A stretch of 64,000 nt of DNA from Pseudoxanthomonas sp. PXM03 (GCF_014852005.1 NZ_JACVAU010000001.1:1510001-1574000); one strand, 5' to 3'. Shown: positions 54,352-64,000, numbered from the stretch's first letter. The notes: generated by a model from the letters alone, not told the origin. Numbers and translations: made by a program.

Positions 54352-55121
54352 GCCGTCGCATCATTCCCTGCCTGGACGTGCGCGAAGGCCGCGTGGTCAA
54401 GGGCGTGAAGTTCCGCGACCATGTCGACATGGGCGACATCGCCGAGCTGGCGTTGCGATACCGGGACGAAGGCGCGGACGAACTGGTGTTCTACGACATC
54501 AGCGCGAGTCCGGAGGGGCGCTCCGTGGACTATGCCTGGATCGAGCGCGTGTCACGGCTGCTCGACATTCCGTTCTGCGTGGCGGGCGGCATCCGCGACG
54601 TCGAGACGGCACGGCGGGTGCTGCATAGCGGTGCCGACAAGGTGTCGGTGAACACACCTGCGCTGGAGCGCCCCGGTCTCATCGGCGAACTCGCCGAGGC
54701 CTTCGGCGTGCAGTGCGTCGTGGTTGGCGTGGATTCCATTCGGGAAGCGGACGGCGAATGGCGCGTGCGCCGTTACACCGGGGATCCCGCGAAGATGCAG
54801 GACGCCGGCTTGCGTACGCTGGATTGGGTGGTGCAGGCGCAACGGCTGGGTGCCGGCGAGATCGTGTTGAACTGCATGGACCAGGACGGCGTACGGCGTG
54901 GTTACGACATCACGCAATTGCAGGCCGTGCGCGCCGTGTGTGGCGTGCCCTTGATCGCCTCCGGTGGTGCGGGCGAGGTGCAGCATTTCGTCGATGTGTT
55001 CCAGCAGGCGGACGTGGATGGCGCGCTGGCCGCCAGCGTGTTCCACAGCGGGCATATCGCGATCCCGGCGTTGAAGCGGGTGTTGGCAGAGCAGGGCATC
55101 GAGGTGCGGCGTGGCGACTGA
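54345..55121 (+). CDS. hisF: Imidazole glycerol phosphate synthase, cyclase subunit
   Basis: TIM barrel that makes IGP and AICAR. 258 residues, standard length. Key parts: [20 protein letters not shown] (first Asp), [37 protein letters not shown] (second Asp) and [15 protein letters not shown] 54345 overlaps hisA. Works with HisH, two genes upstream. Confidence 0.97.
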   Translation: MLSRRIIPCLDVREGRVVKGVKFRDHVDMGDIAELALRYRDEGADELVFYDISASPEGRSVDYAWIERVSRLLDIPFCVAGGIRDVETARRVLHSGADKVSVNTPALERPGLIGELAEAFGVQCVVVGVDSIREADGEWRVRRYTGDPAKMQDAGLRTLDWVVQAQRLGAGEIVLNCMDQDGVRRGYDITQLQAVRAVCGVPLIASGGAGEVQHFVDVFQQADVDGALAASVFHSGHIAIPALKRVLAEQGIEVRRGD

Positions 55122-55737
55122 AACGATGAAGACCGACATCGAACCCTCGGCGCTGGACTGGACGAAGGGCGATGGCCTGCTGCCCGTCATCGTGCAGGAT
55201 GCAGGAAACCTGCGCGTGCTGATGCTGGGCTACATGAACCGGGCGGCGCTGGACGCCACCCTGGCGAGCCGACGCGTGACCTTCTTCAGCCGCAGCAAAC
55301 AGCGTCTGTGGACCAAGGGCGAGAGTTCGGGCCATGTGCTGGAACTGGTCTCGGTGGAGGCCGATTGCGACAACGATACGCTGCTGGTCCTCGCGCATCC
55401 GCAGGGACCGACCTGCCACCTGCAGCGGCCCAGTTGCTTCCCTTCGGCGCCGTCGGCGTTCCTGTCGGACCTAGATGCCCTGGTGGCGCAGCGCGACCGC
55501 GAGCGCCCCGTCGACAGCTACACGACGCGCCTGTTCGACGCCGGCGTGCGCCGCATCGCGCAGAAGGTGGGCGAGGAGGGCGTGGAAACCGCATTGGCCG
55601 CAGTCGCGCAGGACGAGACCGCACTGCTCGGCGAGAGCGCCGATCTGCTGTACCACCTGACGGTCCTGCTGCGGGCACGCGGCCTGTCGCTGGCCGACGC
55701 CGTCGACGTGCTGCGCCAACGCCACGCGTCCACGTGA
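55111..55737 (+). CDS. hisI: Phosphoribosyl-AMP cyclohydrolase / phosphoribosyl-ATP pyrophosphatase
   Basis: Second and third steps in one chain, 208 residues. HisI part (about 1-115): [35 protein letters not shown], the zinc/magnesium block [13 protein letters not shown] and CHLQRPSCF. HisE part (about 118-208): helical with [14 protein letters not shown] and [12 protein letters not shown] 55111 has GAGG upstream and overlaps hisF by 11 bases; ATG 55126 is the alternative. Last gene of the operon. Confidence 0.95.
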   Translation: MATETMKTDIEPSALDWTKGDGLLPVIVQDAGNLRVLMLGYMNRAALDATLASRRVTFFSRSKQRLWTKGESSGHVLELVSVEADCDNDTLLVLAHPQGPTCHLQRPSCFPSAPSAFLSDLDALVAQRDRERPVDSYTTRLFDAGVRRIAQKVGEEGVETALAAVAQDETALLGESADLLYHLTVLLRARGLSLADAVDVLRQRHAST

Positions 55738-55751
55738 GCTTCCCACGCACC

Positions 55752-55877
55752 TTGTAGGAGCGAGGTGAGTCGCGACCGTGGATCTGGATCGAACGCGATG
55801 GTCCATCGTCCGTATCGCTTGCGGCACATCTCCATGGTGATCCAGCCGTGCGGTCGCGACTTACGTCGCTCCTGCAA
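55752..55877. repeat. Inverted pair of TTGTAGGAGCGA...TCGCGACCG repeats
   Basis: TTGTAGGAGCGAGGTGAGTC (55752 onward, to 55778) and its near reverse complement at 55851-55877. Same family as 13951-14081 and 45871-46017; the left copy has two changes in the centre. Lies after the his operon. Confidence 0.88.
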
Positions 55878-55929
55878 CGGCAATGCCGTTGCTGCGCCAT
55901 AATCTCCCGGTCTTCTGGCTGGAGTCGCC

Positions 55930-57513
55930 ATGCGCGCTTCGTTGATCGCTCTCGTCCTGGCGCTGTCAGCGGTCCCCGCGCATGCGCTGCCGCCGCCGTG
56001 CAGCGGGGGACAGGTGTATGAGGACCGCAACGGCAACGCGACCCGCGATGCAGGGGAGCCGGGTCTGCCGGGCATCAAGGTGTCCAACGGTATCGACATC
56101 GCGGTCACCGATGCGCAGGGCGAATACGGCCTCGATTACGTGGACGGCCGCACCCTCTTCATCATCAAACCGGCCGGCTACGACCTCGCCGTGCGGCCGG
56201 ACGGCCTGCCGGCCCGCTGGCGCAACCTGCAGTACCACGCCGGTCCTGCGCTGAAGCATGGCGGCATCCCGCAACGCCAGCCCGACTGCACGCACTTCGG
56301 CCTTCGACCGCAGGCGGCAGCCGCAACGAAGGGCGAACTCGATGTGCTGTTGTTCGCGGACAGCCAGACCTCGTCGGTCAAGGACGTGGACTATTACTGG
56401 CGCGACATCGTGCAGCCCCTGGTCGGGAAACACGGGGCGGTGCTGGGCCTGACCCTGGGCGATGTCACCAACGACGACCTGTCGCTGTACCCGGAGATCC
56501 TGCGCACGACGATGAGCCTGCAGGCGCCGTGGCTGTTCATCCCCGGCAACCACGACCTGGATTTCGACGCCGCAGGAGACGAAGACTCGCTGCGTACATT
56601 CCGCCATCACCTGGGCCCGGACACGTTCGCCTGGGAGGAAGAGGCGGCGACGTTCATCGGCCTGGATGACGTGATCTACCAGCCAGGCCAGACACCGTCG
56701 TACTTCGGCGGGCTGCGCGAGGACCAGTTCGCCTTCCTGCAGGCCTACCTGCCGACGGTGCGCAAGGACCGGCTGCTGGTGATCGGTGTGCATATCCCGG
56801 TCTACGAGCCGGGTGCTCGCGGTTTCCGTCCGGCAGACCGCGAGCGCCTGTTCGCCATGCTGGAGGATTTCCCGCACGTGCTCCTGCTCAGTGGGCACAC
56901 CCATACGCAGCGGCACTGGTACCACGACGCTTCCACCGGTTGGCACGGACTGCAGCCGTTGCACGAGTACAACGTCGGCGCCGCCTGCGGTGCCTACTGG
57001 TCGGGCGTGAAGGATGCGGAGGGCATCCCCGACACGACGATGGCCGACGGCACGCCCAATGGCTATGCGCGGCTGCGCGTGCGTGCGGGTGGCGCGTACG
57101 CGCTGTCGTGGCATCCGGCGCGCGGCACGGACGACAGCGGCATCGGGCTGCATGTGCCGCGCGTGTTGCGGAAGGGGGCGTATCCGGCGTGGGGCGTGTT
57201 CGCCAATGTCTACATGGGGGATGCGGAGACCCGCGTCGAGTATCGGATCGATGGCGGCGAATGGAAGCCGATGAAGCGCGTCGAACAACCCGATCCGCGC
57301 CTGCTGCTGGAGAACATGCGCGACGACACGGCCGATGCCTTGCGCGGCTACGACCGCTCGCCGGAGGCCGAAGCTTCCCCGCACCTCTGGCGGGGCGCCT
57401 TGCCGACGGACCTGCCCGAAGGCGAGCATGCGGTGGAGGTGCGTGCGTTCGACCGCTGGCGCGGCGAACGATCGGCACGCACATCGTATCGCCTGCAGGT
57501 GGGAGAGCCCTGA
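55930..57513 (+). CDS. Exported calcineurin-like metallophosphoesterase
   Basis: 527 residues with a signal peptide (MRASLIALVLALSAVPAHAL). An SdrD-B-like beta domain (about 25-125; GGQVYEDRNGNATRDAGEPG) comes first. The phosphoesterase domain (about 135-345) follows with DVLLFADSQ, LTLGDVTNDD, IPGNHDLDFD and LLSGHTHTQRHW, then a C-terminal beta domain (about 370-527). This three-part layout is shared by secreted phosphoesterases of unknown substrate. GGAG lies five bases before ATG 55930. Confidence 0.88.
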   Translation: MRASLIALVLALSAVPAHALPPPCSGGQVYEDRNGNATRDAGEPGLPGIKVSNGIDIAVTDAQGEYGLDYVDGRTLFIIKPAGYDLAVRPDGLPARWRNLQYHAGPALKHGGIPQRQPDCTHFGLRPQAAAATKGELDVLLFADSQTSSVKDVDYYWRDIVQPLVGKHGAVLGLTLGDVTNDDLSLYPEILRTTMSLQAPWLFIPGNHDLDFDAAGDEDSLRTFRHHLGPDTFAWEEEAATFIGLDDVIYQPGQTPSYFGGLREDQFAFLQAYLPTVRKDRLLVIGVHIPVYEPGARGFRPADRERLFAMLEDFPHVLLLSGHTHTQRHWYHDASTGWHGLQPLHEYNVGAACGAYWSGVKDAEGIPDTTMADGTPNGYARLRVRAGGAYALSWHPARGTDDSGIGLHVPRVLRKGAYPAWGVFANVYMGDAETRVEYRIDGGEWKPMKRVEQPDPRLLLENMRDDTADALRGYDRSPEAEASPHLWRGALPTDLPEGEHAVEVRAFDRWRGERSARTSYRLQVGEP

Positions 57514-57515
57514 TC

Positions 57516-58091
57516 ATGGCTGCGACGGAACTTCCCATCGAACACTTCGTGGACGCCGCCGCGTGGGAGCGCTGGCTGGAGCGCCATGCCACGTCCGAGG
57601 GCGTGTGGCTCAGGATCGCGAAGAAGGACTCGGGCATTGTGTCGGTGAGCTATGCGGAAGCGCTCGACGTGGCGCTGTGCCATGGCTGGATCGACGGGCA
57701 GAAGAAGGGTTTCGATGCGCAGTGCTTCCTGCAGCGTTTCACACCGCGTCGTTCGCGCAGCACGTGGTCCAAGATCAACGTCGCCAAGATCGAGGTACTG
57801 GTCGCGGCAGGACGGATGCGTCCGGCGGGCATGCGTGAAGTCGAGGCGGCCAAGGCCGATGGTCGCTGGGATGCGGCCTACGACGGCGCCAGATCGATGG
57901 ATGTGCCGGCCGAGCTCGCCCAGGCACTGGCGGAGAATCGCAAGGCCAAGGCCTTCTTCGACGCACTCGACAGGACCAACCGGTATGCCGTCTGTTGGCG
58001 TGTGCAGACCGCAGTGAAGCTCGAAACGAAACGGGCGCGGGTGGAGAAGCTGGTCGCCATGCTGGCGCGCGGCGAGAAGATCCACGCCTGA
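57516..58091 (+). CDS. YdeI/OmpD-associated family protein
   Basis: 191 residues, two bases after the phosphoesterase stop. The family blocks are clear: WERWLERHATSEGVWLRIAK, SVSYAEALDVALCHGWIDGQ, FTPRRSRSTWSKINVAKIE, and the C-terminal FFDALDRTNRYAVCWRVQTA. These proteins are linked to envelope stress or bacteriocin protection in some bacteria but lack a defined activity. Cytoplasmic, no signal peptide. Confidence 0.88.
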   Translation: MAATELPIEHFVDAAAWERWLERHATSEGVWLRIAKKDSGIVSVSYAEALDVALCHGWIDGQKKGFDAQCFLQRFTPRRSRSTWSKINVAKIEVLVAAGRMRPAGMREVEAAKADGRWDAAYDGARSMDVPAELAQALAENRKAKAFFDALDRTNRYAVCWRVQTAVKLETKRARVEKLVAMLARGEKIHA

Positions 58092-58103
58092 AGCCATGAA
58101 CGG

Positions 58104-58127
58104 AAACGCCTCCCGATGGGAGGCGTT
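58104..58127 (+). terminator. Weak hairpin after the YdeI-like gene
   Basis: AACGCCTCCC and GGGAGGCGTT form a perfect 10-bp stem with a GAT loop, but only CTATG follows instead of a T run. A factor-assisted stop or an RNA end stabiliser is more likely than a classical terminator. No gene is seen in 58128-58254. Confidence 0.5.
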
Positions 58128-58254
58128 CTATGTCCTTGCGGGCGAGCGAAGGCTGGCGGGCGAGGCATGCGTGGCTGGCTGGCGTTAGGGCTGGCTTGCG
58201 ACGTGCGCGCAGTCTAGGGAAACACGCCCCGGCATGTAGAAACGCGAATCGCTC

Positions 58255-59136
58255 TCATCGCTGAGTGCGGCTCGCACGGACGCTGAGCCAAGCCCCGGCC
58301 AGCAGCAATACGATGGCGACGCCCTGTATCAAATGCGCCTGCGCGCGCCCCGACGCCACCAGCAGCAGGGTCGACAACAACGGCGCCAGGTAGGACAGGC
58401 TGCCCAGCAGCGCGATGTCGCCGCGCTTGGTGCCGTGGTCCCACAGCCAGAACGCGGCACCCACCGGGCCGATACCCATGAGCACCAGCACGGTCCACTG
58501 GCTTGCGGTGGGGGTGACCGTGTCCTCGCCCAGCAGGTGCGCGATGGCGCCCAGCACCGCCACGCCCGCGCAGGCCACGGTGATCGCCGCGCTGGGCACG
58601 TCGGCATGGCGCCGGTTGAGCACCGAATACATGGACCAGATCAGGGCCGCGCCCAGCGCGGCGAGGTAGCCGGGTACATGCGATGGCTCGACCTGGAAGC
58701 TGCGGCCGCGCGTCACCAGCAGTATCGCCGCGACCAGGCCCAGTCCGGTGCCCAGCCACTGCCCGGGGCGCACGGAGACGCCGCCGAAGATGCCCGCGAA
58801 CACCACGATCAACAGTGGCCACAGGTAGTTGAGCAGGTTGGCTTCCACGGCCGGTGCACGCTTCAGCGCGATGAAGTACAGCGCGTGGTAGCCGAACAGC
58901 GCCAGCGTCGACAGGGCGAACGCGGGCAGCGGCTGGCGCAGTTCGCCCCAGCCGGCGCGGCCGCGCACTCCTGCGCGCAGAAGCCCCAGTGCCGCCGCGA
59001 TGCCGAAACCGATCGCCAGCACCTGGAAGGGCGGCAGGTCGCCCGTCGCCGTCGTCAACAGCGCCAGCGACGCCCACAGCAGGATCGCGACCAGCCCCAC
59101 CAGGGTGGCACGGCGCTGCGAAATGGCATCGCTCAC
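58255..59136 (-). CDS. EamA/DMT-family transporter
   Basis: 293 residues with ten hydrophobic helices in two EamA repeats (about 8-140 and 155-290). Typical parts are [40 protein letters not shown] and [17 protein letters not shown]. Such carriers export amino acids or related metabolites. GTG 59136 overlaps the mtnC stop (GTGA), so it belongs to the methionine salvage unit, perhaps exporting a by-product. The substrate is unknown. Confidence 0.85.
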   Translation of the reverse strand: MSDAISQRRATLVGLVAILLWASLALLTTATGDLPPFQVLAIGFGIAAALGLLRAGVRGRAGWGELRQPLPAFALSTLALFGYHALYFIALKRAPAVEANLLNYLWPLLIVVFAGIFGGVSVRPGQWLGTGLGLVAAILLVTRGRSFQVEPSHVPGYLAALGAALIWSMYSVLNRRHADVPSAAITVACAGVAVLGAIAHLLGEDTVTPTASQWTVLVLMGIGPVGAAFWLWDHGTKRGDIALLGSLSYLAPLLSTLLLVASGRAQAHLIQGVAIVLLLAGAWLSVRASRTQR

Positions 59137-59837
59137 GCGGCGGGCAGCGCGATGTCTGCGAAGGAGTCGACACGCACGTGGCCATGCGCCGCGTCGCCTT
59201 CGCGCGGCGCAGGGTAGTCGTCCAGCCGGTCGATCAGACGCGTCTGCAGGCCTGCGTCGCGCGCGGCATCCAGTTCTTCCACCACGTCGGACAGGAACAG
59301 GATGTCCCCGGGGGTCACACCGATGCGGTCGGCGATGGTCCGGTAACTGGCCGCTTCGCGCTTGCCGCCGACTTCGGTATCGAACCAGCCCGAGAACATC
59401 GGCGACAGATCGCCCGCATCGCTGTGGCCGAAGAACAGTTTCTGCGCCGGTACGGAACCGGAGGAATACACATACAGCGGATAGCCCTGCGCGTACCACG
59501 TGCGTAATGCCGGCGCGGCGTCGGGATAGATGTGCGCGGTGAAATCCGCATCGCGGTAGCCGGCCTCCCAGATCAGGCCTTGCAGCGCTTTCAGCGCTGT
59601 GTGCTTGCGATCCTGATCGATCCAGCCCTGCAGCGTCTCCACGATGACGTCATCGCTGCAGATACTGCCGTGCTCCGTGGCGACCACGTCGAGCCAGCGC
59701 CGCACCTCGGGTTCCTGTCCATGCTCGCGGACGAAGCCGGGCAGGGCGCGGCGCGCGTACGGGAACAGCACGTCCTTCACGAACGAGATGCTGCTGGTGG
59801 TGCCTTCGATGTCGGTAAGGATGGCGGAAACGGGCAT
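59133..59837 (-). CDS. mtnC: Enolase-phosphatase E1
   Basis: HAD enzyme of methionine salvage: enolises and dephosphorylates 2,3-diketo-5-methylthiopentyl-1-phosphate to acireductone. 234 residues. [20 protein letters not shown] is the MtnC form of motif [21 protein letters not shown] and [19 protein letters not shown] follow. It is separated from mtnD by 158 bases that carry repeats. Confidence 0.95.
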   Translation of the reverse strand: MPVSAILTDIEGTTSSISFVKDVLFPYARRALPGFVREHGQEPEVRRWLDVVATEHGSICSDDVIVETLQGWIDQDRKHTALKALQGLIWEAGYRDADFTAHIYPDAAPALRTWYAQGYPLYVYSSGSVPAQKLFFGHSDAGDLSPMFSGWFDTEVGGKREAASYRTIADRIGVTPGDILFLSDVVEELDAARDAGLQTRLIDRLDDYPAPREGDAAHGHVRVDSFADIALPAA

Positions 59838-59856
59838 GGGGTTCTTCTGGTTCGCG

Positions 59857-59994
59857 GTAGAGCGGAGCTTGCTCCGATACGCTTTTCATGGGGAGCAAAG
59901 GGAGGGCAGCAGGAGCCGATCCTTGGCGCGACGGTTCATCCCCGGTCGTTTCGCCGGACCCTCACCCCTACCCCTCTCCCGACGGGAGAGGGGC
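59857..59994. repeat. Dispersed repeat elements between mtnC and mtnD
   Basis: GGTAGAGCGGAGCTTGCTCC at 59857-59876 is a short palindromic element. Further right, CCCTCTCCCGACGGGAGAGG (within 59958-59994) belongs to the class seen at 24187-24310. They fill the gap in the mtn run. Confidence 0.7.
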
Positions 59995-59995
59995 G

Positions 59996-60553
59996 TCAGC
60001 GTTCGGTCAGGCCTTCGTAGCGCGGGAACTGCTGCGCCAGCGTGGTACCCGTGAAGTGGCCCACCCAGCCGTCCGGCTCGGTGAAGAAGCGGATGGCGAC
60101 GAAGCTCGGTTCCGGCCCCATGTCGAACCAGTGCAAGGTGCTGTCTGGCACGCCGATCAGGTCGTCCTGCACGCACTCCACCTCGTAGACCTTGTCGCCC
60201 ACGTGCAGCGTGAACAGGCCGGAGCCGGCGACGAAGAAACGCACTTCGTCTTCCTTGTGGTAGTGCTCGTCGAGGAACTTCGCGCGCATGGCCTCGCGCT
60301 GCGGGTTGTCGGGCGCGATGCTGACCACGTCGACGGTCTTGAAGCCGCGTTCGGCGACCAGCCGGTCGATGTCGGCGCGATAGGCGTCGATCACATCCTC
60401 CGGCGGCGCGCCGGGTTCGATGGCCTTGGTCGCCTTCCAGCGCTCGAAGGTCACGCCGAGCTTCTTCAGCTCGGTGGCGATGAAGTCGGGATCGTAACTG
60501 GCGAACTCCGGCGTGGCCGGGTCGGATTCGCTGAAGATGCGCAGGCGGCTCAT
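59996..60553 (-). CDS. mtnD: Acireductone dioxygenase
   Basis: Cupin enzyme that converts acireductone and oxygen to the keto-acid precursor of methionine and formate (iron form), or to an off-pathway product with nickel. 185 residues. Metal ligands are in [17 protein letters not shown] (His, His, Glu) and the later His in [14 protein letters not shown]. Third enzyme of the mtn set by pathway. Confidence 0.96.
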   Translation of the reverse strand: MSRLRIFSESDPATPEFASYDPDFIATELKKLGVTFERWKATKAIEPGAPPEDVIDAYRADIDRLVAERGFKTVDVVSIAPDNPQREAMRAKFLDEHYHKEDEVRFFVAGSGLFTLHVGDKVYEVECVQDDLIGVPDSTLHWFDMGPEPSFVAIRFFTEPDGWVGHFTGTTLAQQFPRYEGLTER

Positions 60554-60650
60554 GGCGGTATGGCGTGAGGCGACAGAGGGGGCCGTTAGGGTACCAGACC
60601 GGTCCGCGCGGCCTGGTGGGGAAACGGAACGCCCGGATAACCGCCGGTTA

Positions 60651-61298
60651 TCAGCGACGGCAGCCCAGCTTGCGCAGTTCCAGTTCGGCCGCGAACAGGA
60701 ACTCGAAGGCCTCCAGGTGGCGGCGGGCCTCGGCCATCGTGCGGCCCCACGCGTACAGACCGTGGCCGTCGATCAGGTAGCCCCACAGCAGCTGGTTGTC
60801 GAGCAGCGCGTCCACCTGAGCGGCGAGCGTGGGCATGTCCTGGGTGTTGGCGAACACGGGCACGTCGATCGCCATCTCGTGCGTGCTGTTGCCGTGGAAC
60901 GCCTTCAGCAATTCGAAGCCTTCCAGGCGGACATGGCCGGCACCGGCGAACAGGCGTGATGCCACCGTCTGCACCAGCGAATGGGTGTGCAGCACGCATC
61001 CGATCTCGGGATAACGGCGATACAGCTGGGTATGCAGCAGCGTTTCGGCGGACGGGCGGTGGTCGCTGCCGACGGCCTTGCCGTCGAAGTCCACCACCAT
61101 GATGTCCGCTTCCACCAGCCGGCCCTTGTCGCGGCCGGAGACCGTGATGGCCGCGTGCCGGTCATCCAGTCGCTGCGAGAAATTGCTGCTGGTGGCCGGT
61201 GTCCAGCCCAGCTGCGCCAGCTCGCGCACGTTGGAGATGATGGACTGCGCGCGGTCGCGCAACTGGTCGGCGTGATAGGGCAGGGGCGTGGCGTTCAT
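60651..61298 (-). CDS. mtnB: Methylthioribulose-1-phosphate dehydratase
   Basis: Class II aldolase fold, zinc-dependent. 215 residues. [20 protein letters not shown] binds the phosphate. Zinc histidines are in [15 protein letters not shown] and [11 protein letters not shown]. First mtn gene of the leftward run mtnB-mtnD-mtnC-eamA; it starts only 33 bases after the APC permease stop. A 17-bp palindrome (arms GATAACCG/CGGTTATC, 60636-60652) overlaps its stop codon. Confidence 0.95.
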   Translation of the reverse strand: MNATPLPYHADQLRDRAQSIISNVRELAQLGWTPATSSNFSQRLDDRHAAITVSGRDKGRLVEADIMVVDFDGKAVGSDHRPSAETLLHTQLYRRYPEIGCVLHTHSLVQTVASRLFAGAGHVRLEGFELLKAFHGNSTHEMAIDVPVFANTQDMPTLAAQVDALLDNQLLWGYLIDGHGLYAWGRTMAEARRHLEAFEFLFAAELELRKLGCRR

Positions 61299-61331
61299 GC
61301 CGCCATTCTACCGCCTGCCCGGAGGTGGAGC

Positions 61332-62762
61332 TCAGCGCTGCGCGCGCATGCGGCTGTGGCGATATCCGTACAGGAAATAGATGAGGAAACCCACGGCCGT
61401 CCACACGGCCATCAGCATCCAGTTGTGGGCGGTCATCGCCGACAGCAGTGCCAGGCAGCTCAGCACGCCCAAGGTGCAGATCAGCCACGCGGCGGGGATG
61501 CGGAACGGACGCGGCAGATCGGGCTGGGTGCGGCGCAGGACCAGCACGCCAACGCAGACCGAGGCGAAGGCGATCAGGGTCCCCATCGAGGTCAGTTCGC
61601 CCAGGACATCAAGCGGGAACAGCGCCGCCAGCAGGGCGATGCCGATACCCGTGATCACGGTGTTGATGTGGGGCGTGCGGTATTCAGGATGGATCCGGGT
61701 AAACACCGGCGGCAGCAGGCCGTCGCGGGCCATGATCATGAAAATGCGCGGTTGGCCGATGATCATCACCAGCACCACCGAGGACAGGCCGATCAGCGCG
61801 CCGATCTCCACCGTGACCCGCAGCCAACCCAGTTCGGGATGGGCCGCTACCGCGGTCACGACCGGTTCGGCCGTGCCCAAGGCGGTGTACGGCACCAGGC
61901 CTGTCATCACCGCCGCCATGGCGATGTACAACACGGTGCAGATCGCCAGCGAGGCGAGCATGCCGACGGGGAGATCCTTCTGCGGGCGATGCGATTCCTG
62001 CGCCGCCACCGAGACCGCCTCGAAACCGATGTAGGCGAAGAACACCATCGCCGCGCCGCGCAGCACGCCATCCCAGCCGAACTTGCCGGGGCCTTCGTTG
62101 GCAGGAATGAAGGGCTGCCAGTTGGAGGGGTCGACGTACTGCCAGCCTGCGATGATGACCAGCACGATCAGGCCGGTCTTCAGCACCACCATCGCCATGT
62201 TCATGGCCGAGGACTTGCGGATGCCCACGTAGCACAACCAGGTCAGCAGCAGCACGATGACGGCGGCCGGGACGTTGGCGATGGCGCCGGTCGGGCGAAG
62301 CTGCGCATCCAGTGGTGCGCTGACGAGCGCCTTGGGCAGGAAGATGTCGAAGTGTTCGAGCAGGCTCAGGAAATAGCCGGTCCAGCTGACCGCGACCGCC
62401 GAGGCTGACACGCCGTACTCGAGGACCAGCATCCAGCCGATGAACCACGCGGTGAGTTCACCCAGCGTGGCGTAGGTATAGGTATAGGCGCTGCCGGACA
62501 CCGGCACCATCGCGGCGAATTCCGCGTACGCCAGCGCACAGAACGTGCAGCAGATCGCCGCCAGCACGAACGACAGCATGATGGCCGGACCGGCATGGTT
62601 GGCCGCCGCCTGGCCGGTGATGACGAAGATGCCGCCACCGATCACCGCACCGATGCCGAGCGCGGTCAGCCCCCAGGGGCCGAGCGTGCGGCGCAGGCTG
62701 AGCCCTTCGGCCTCTTCATGGGCGGCATGGGGGTGCTTGGTGGCGAGGAGCTGTCGGAGCAT
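61332..62762 (-). CDS. Amino acid permease (APC family), copy 1
   Basis: 476 residues from ATG 62762 with about 12 helices. APC signature in GLTALGIGAVIGGGIFVITG (helix 1), FFAYIGFEAVSVAAQESHRP and GELTSMGTLIAFASVCVGVL. It resembles the cationic amino acid transporter branch (YfnA/CAT-like). It is paired with a close relative just upstream. A terminator between the two means separate promoters are likely. It may be read on into mtnB. Confidence 0.88.
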   Translation of the reverse strand: MLRQLLATKHPHAAHEEAEGLSLRRTLGPWGLTALGIGAVIGGGIFVITGQAAANHAGPAIMLSFVLAAICCTFCALAYAEFAAMVPVSGSAYTYTYATLGELTAWFIGWMLVLEYGVSASAVAVSWTGYFLSLLEHFDIFLPKALVSAPLDAQLRPTGAIANVPAAVIVLLLTWLCYVGIRKSSAMNMAMVVLKTGLIVLVIIAGWQYVDPSNWQPFIPANEGPGKFGWDGVLRGAAMVFFAYIGFEAVSVAAQESHRPQKDLPVGMLASLAICTVLYIAMAAVMTGLVPYTALGTAEPVVTAVAAHPELGWLRVTVEIGALIGLSSVVLVMIIGQPRIFMIMARDGLLPPVFTRIHPEYRTPHINTVITGIGIALLAALFPLDVLGELTSMGTLIAFASVCVGVLVLRRTQPDLPRPFRIPAAWLICTLGVLSCLALLSAMTAHNWMLMAVWTAVGFLIYFLYGYRHSRMRAQR

Positions 62763-62799
62763 CGTGCGTGTTCCTGGAACGGGTTCGATGAGGGCAACC

Positions 62800-62829
62800 A
62801 AAAAGGCCGGCGGTGCGTCCGCCGGCCTT
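62800..62829 (-). terminator. Rho-independent terminator between the permease genes
   Basis: On the minus strand GGCCGGCGG (62827-62819), loop ACGCA, CCGCCGGCC (62813-62805), then TTTTT. It ends the upstream permease gene 9 bases after its stop. Confidence 0.9.
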
Positions 62830-62837
62830 GAAGAGGA

Positions 62838-64000
62838 TCAGGCCTTCTGCCTGAGTTTGCTGTTCCGGAAGCCGTAGGCGAAGTAGATCAGCTGGCCCAG
62901 CACGGTCCAGGCCACGAAGATCTGCCAGTGCTCCATGAACGACTGCAGGAACAGGAACAGGCAGGCGAGCACGCCCACCGGGCAGATCAGCCAGAACATC
63001 GGCACGCGGAACGGCCGGTTGAGGTCAGGACGGGTGAAGCGCAGCACCAGCACGCCAAGGCACACCGTGGCGAAGGCCAGCAGCGTCCCCATCGATACCA
63101 GTTCGCCGAGCACGCTGAGCGGCATGAAGCCCGCGAGCAGGCAGGCCAGCACGCCGACGATGATCGTGCCGACATAGGGCGTATGGAACTTCGGGTGCAC
63201 CTTGCCGAAGATCTTCGGCATCAGCCCGTCCTTGGCCATGCTGTAGAAAATGCGTGGCTGAGCCATCAGCATGACCAGGATCACCGACGACAGGCCTGCA
63301 ATGGCGCCGATTTCCACCGCGGTCTTGAGCCAGCCCACGCTGGCGCCGGGATCGGCCTTGAGGACCTCTTCCAGCGCCGTGGCCACCGGCTTGGCGGTGC
63401 CCAGCAGCGTGTAGTGGGTCATGCCGGTCAGTACCGCACAGACGGCGATGTAGATGACGGTGCAGATGGCCAGCGAGCCGAGGATGCCCTTGGGCATGTC
63501 GCGCTGCGGGTTCTTGGCCTCGCCTGCGGCCGTGGAAACCGCGTCGAAGCCGATGTAAGCGAAGAACACGATGGTCGCCGCGCGGAACACGCCATCCATG
63601 CCGAACTGGCCGGGGCCGGTGTTCTCGGGGATGAAGGGGGTCCAGTTCGCCGGGTCGACGTACTGGATGCCAAAGCCGAGGAAGGCCGCAATCACGACCA
63701 CCTTGATGGCGACGATGATCGAGTTGACGAAGGCCGACTGGGTGATGCCGACGTAGCACAGGCCACTGACCGCGGCGACGATCAGCACCGCAGGCAGGTT
63801 GATGATGCCGTCGGTGGCGACGAACCCGCCGTTGGCCCAGGTGATCGGCGCGATGGCCAGCTGCTCGGGGAAGGGCATGCCCAGCGTGCCGGTGAGGAAG
63901 CTCACCAGGTAGCCAGACCAGCCCACCGCGACGGTGGACGATGCGAACAGGTATTCCAGCACCAGGCACCAGCCGATGAACCAGGCCACGGCCTCGCCCA
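62838..64000 (-). CDS. Amino acid permease (APC family), copy 2, start outside window
   Basis: At least 387 residues; the frame is open to the window edge, so the first helices are missing. About ten helices are visible. FFAYIGFDAVSTAAGEAKNP, SMAKDGLMPKIFGKVHPKFH and GELVSMGTLLAFATVCLGVL align block by block with copy 1. Same CAT-like branch of the APC family. It differs from copy 1 mainly in the outer loops, so substrate ranges may differ. Confidence 0.88.
   Translation of the reverse strand, partial: GEAVAWFIGWCLVLEYLFASSTVAVGWSGYLVSFLTGTLGMPFPEQLAIAPITWANGGFVATDGIINLPAVLIVAAVSGLCYVGITQSAFVNSIIVAIKVVVIAAFLGFGIQYVDPANWTPFIPENTGPGQFGMDGVFRAATIVFFAYIGFDAVSTAAGEAKNPQRDMPKGILGSLAICTVIYIAVCAVLTGMTHYTLLGTAKPVATALEEVLKADPGASVGWLKTAVEIGAIAGLSSVILVMLMAQPRIFYSMAKDGLMPKIFGKVHPKFHTPYVGTIIVGVLACLLAGFMPLSVLGELVSMGTLLAFATVCLGVLVLRFTRPDLNRPFRVPMFWLICPVGVLACLFLFLQSFMEHWQIFVAWTVLGQLIYFAYGFRNSKLRQKA

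Overview
The window looks like a chromosomal segment of a high-GC gammaproteobacterium of the Xanthomonadaceae/Lysobacteraceae (Pseudoxanthomonas, Stenotrophomonas or Xanthomonas type). The main evidence is the arginine pathway that runs through N-acetylcitrulline (argF', argE') with a fused argB/argA. Supporting evidence is a TrpR-like regulator heading a compact his operon, FimX of the Xanthomonas length, and many paired dispersed repeats of the GTAGGAGCGACGTAAGTCGCGACC type. Most of the window is ordinary core genome.

Layout. 1-2400: an unrecognised gene, a broken glyoxalase-fold gene, a 0.6-kb repetitive non-coding stretch, an orphan phage/contractile-tail tube protein and two tiny membrane proteins. 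2450-4700: PHA metabolism, with repressor phaR between two acetoacetyl-CoA reductase genes. 4740-11050: gluQ, htpX, fimX, epmB facing efp. 11066-13967: mtaD-ubiG-HAD phosphatase (the gene order known for mupP in Pseudomonas). 14093-18516: a squalene/phytoene-synthase-like protein, folE2, a membrane diguanylate cyclase and a permuted-papain protein. 18527-21211: a 122-bp tandem repeat, M23 peptidase, pyrC and yidD, transcribed leftward. 21234-25708: dksA with a histone-like tail, an MFS exporter, sufE and cysS. 26408-37424: arginine and proline synthesis (attenuator, argF', argG, GNAT, argE', argBA, GNAT, argC, argH, yciI-like, proB, proA). 37498-39892: a sigma-54 promoter driving a polysaccharide synthase and an outer-membrane protein. 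39958-42355: a degraded prophage/island of different base composition lying against the 3' end of a tRNA-Pro gene. 42585-55737: histidine-related genes (hisS, a long histidine ammonia-lyase, then hisR-hisGDCBHAFIE), interrupted by a leftward diguanylate cyclase gene. 55930-58091: a phosphoesterase and a YdeI-like protein. 58255-64000: methionine salvage (mtnB, mtnD, mtnC), an EamA exporter and two tandem APC permeases, all leftward.

Regulation visible in the sequence: a leader peptide with an Arg cluster and a competing terminator ahead of argF'; a perfect-arm palindrome over the -10 of the his operon promoter; a near-consensus -24/-12 promoter ahead of the glycosyltransferase; good sigma-70 promoters for dksA and tRNA-Pro; a PhaR-type palindrome ahead of phaR. 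Three c-di-GMP proteins (FimX and two membrane GGDEF proteins) share the window with a sigma-54-driven exopolysaccharide pair.

I see no CRISPR array, rRNA, intact insertion sequence or replication origin. The least explained material is the island at 39.9-42.36 kb, with a 446-residue three-helix membrane protein of unknown function. The most testable new mechanisms are the arg attenuator, the hisC-hisB bridging frame and the sigma-54 exopolysaccharide promoter.
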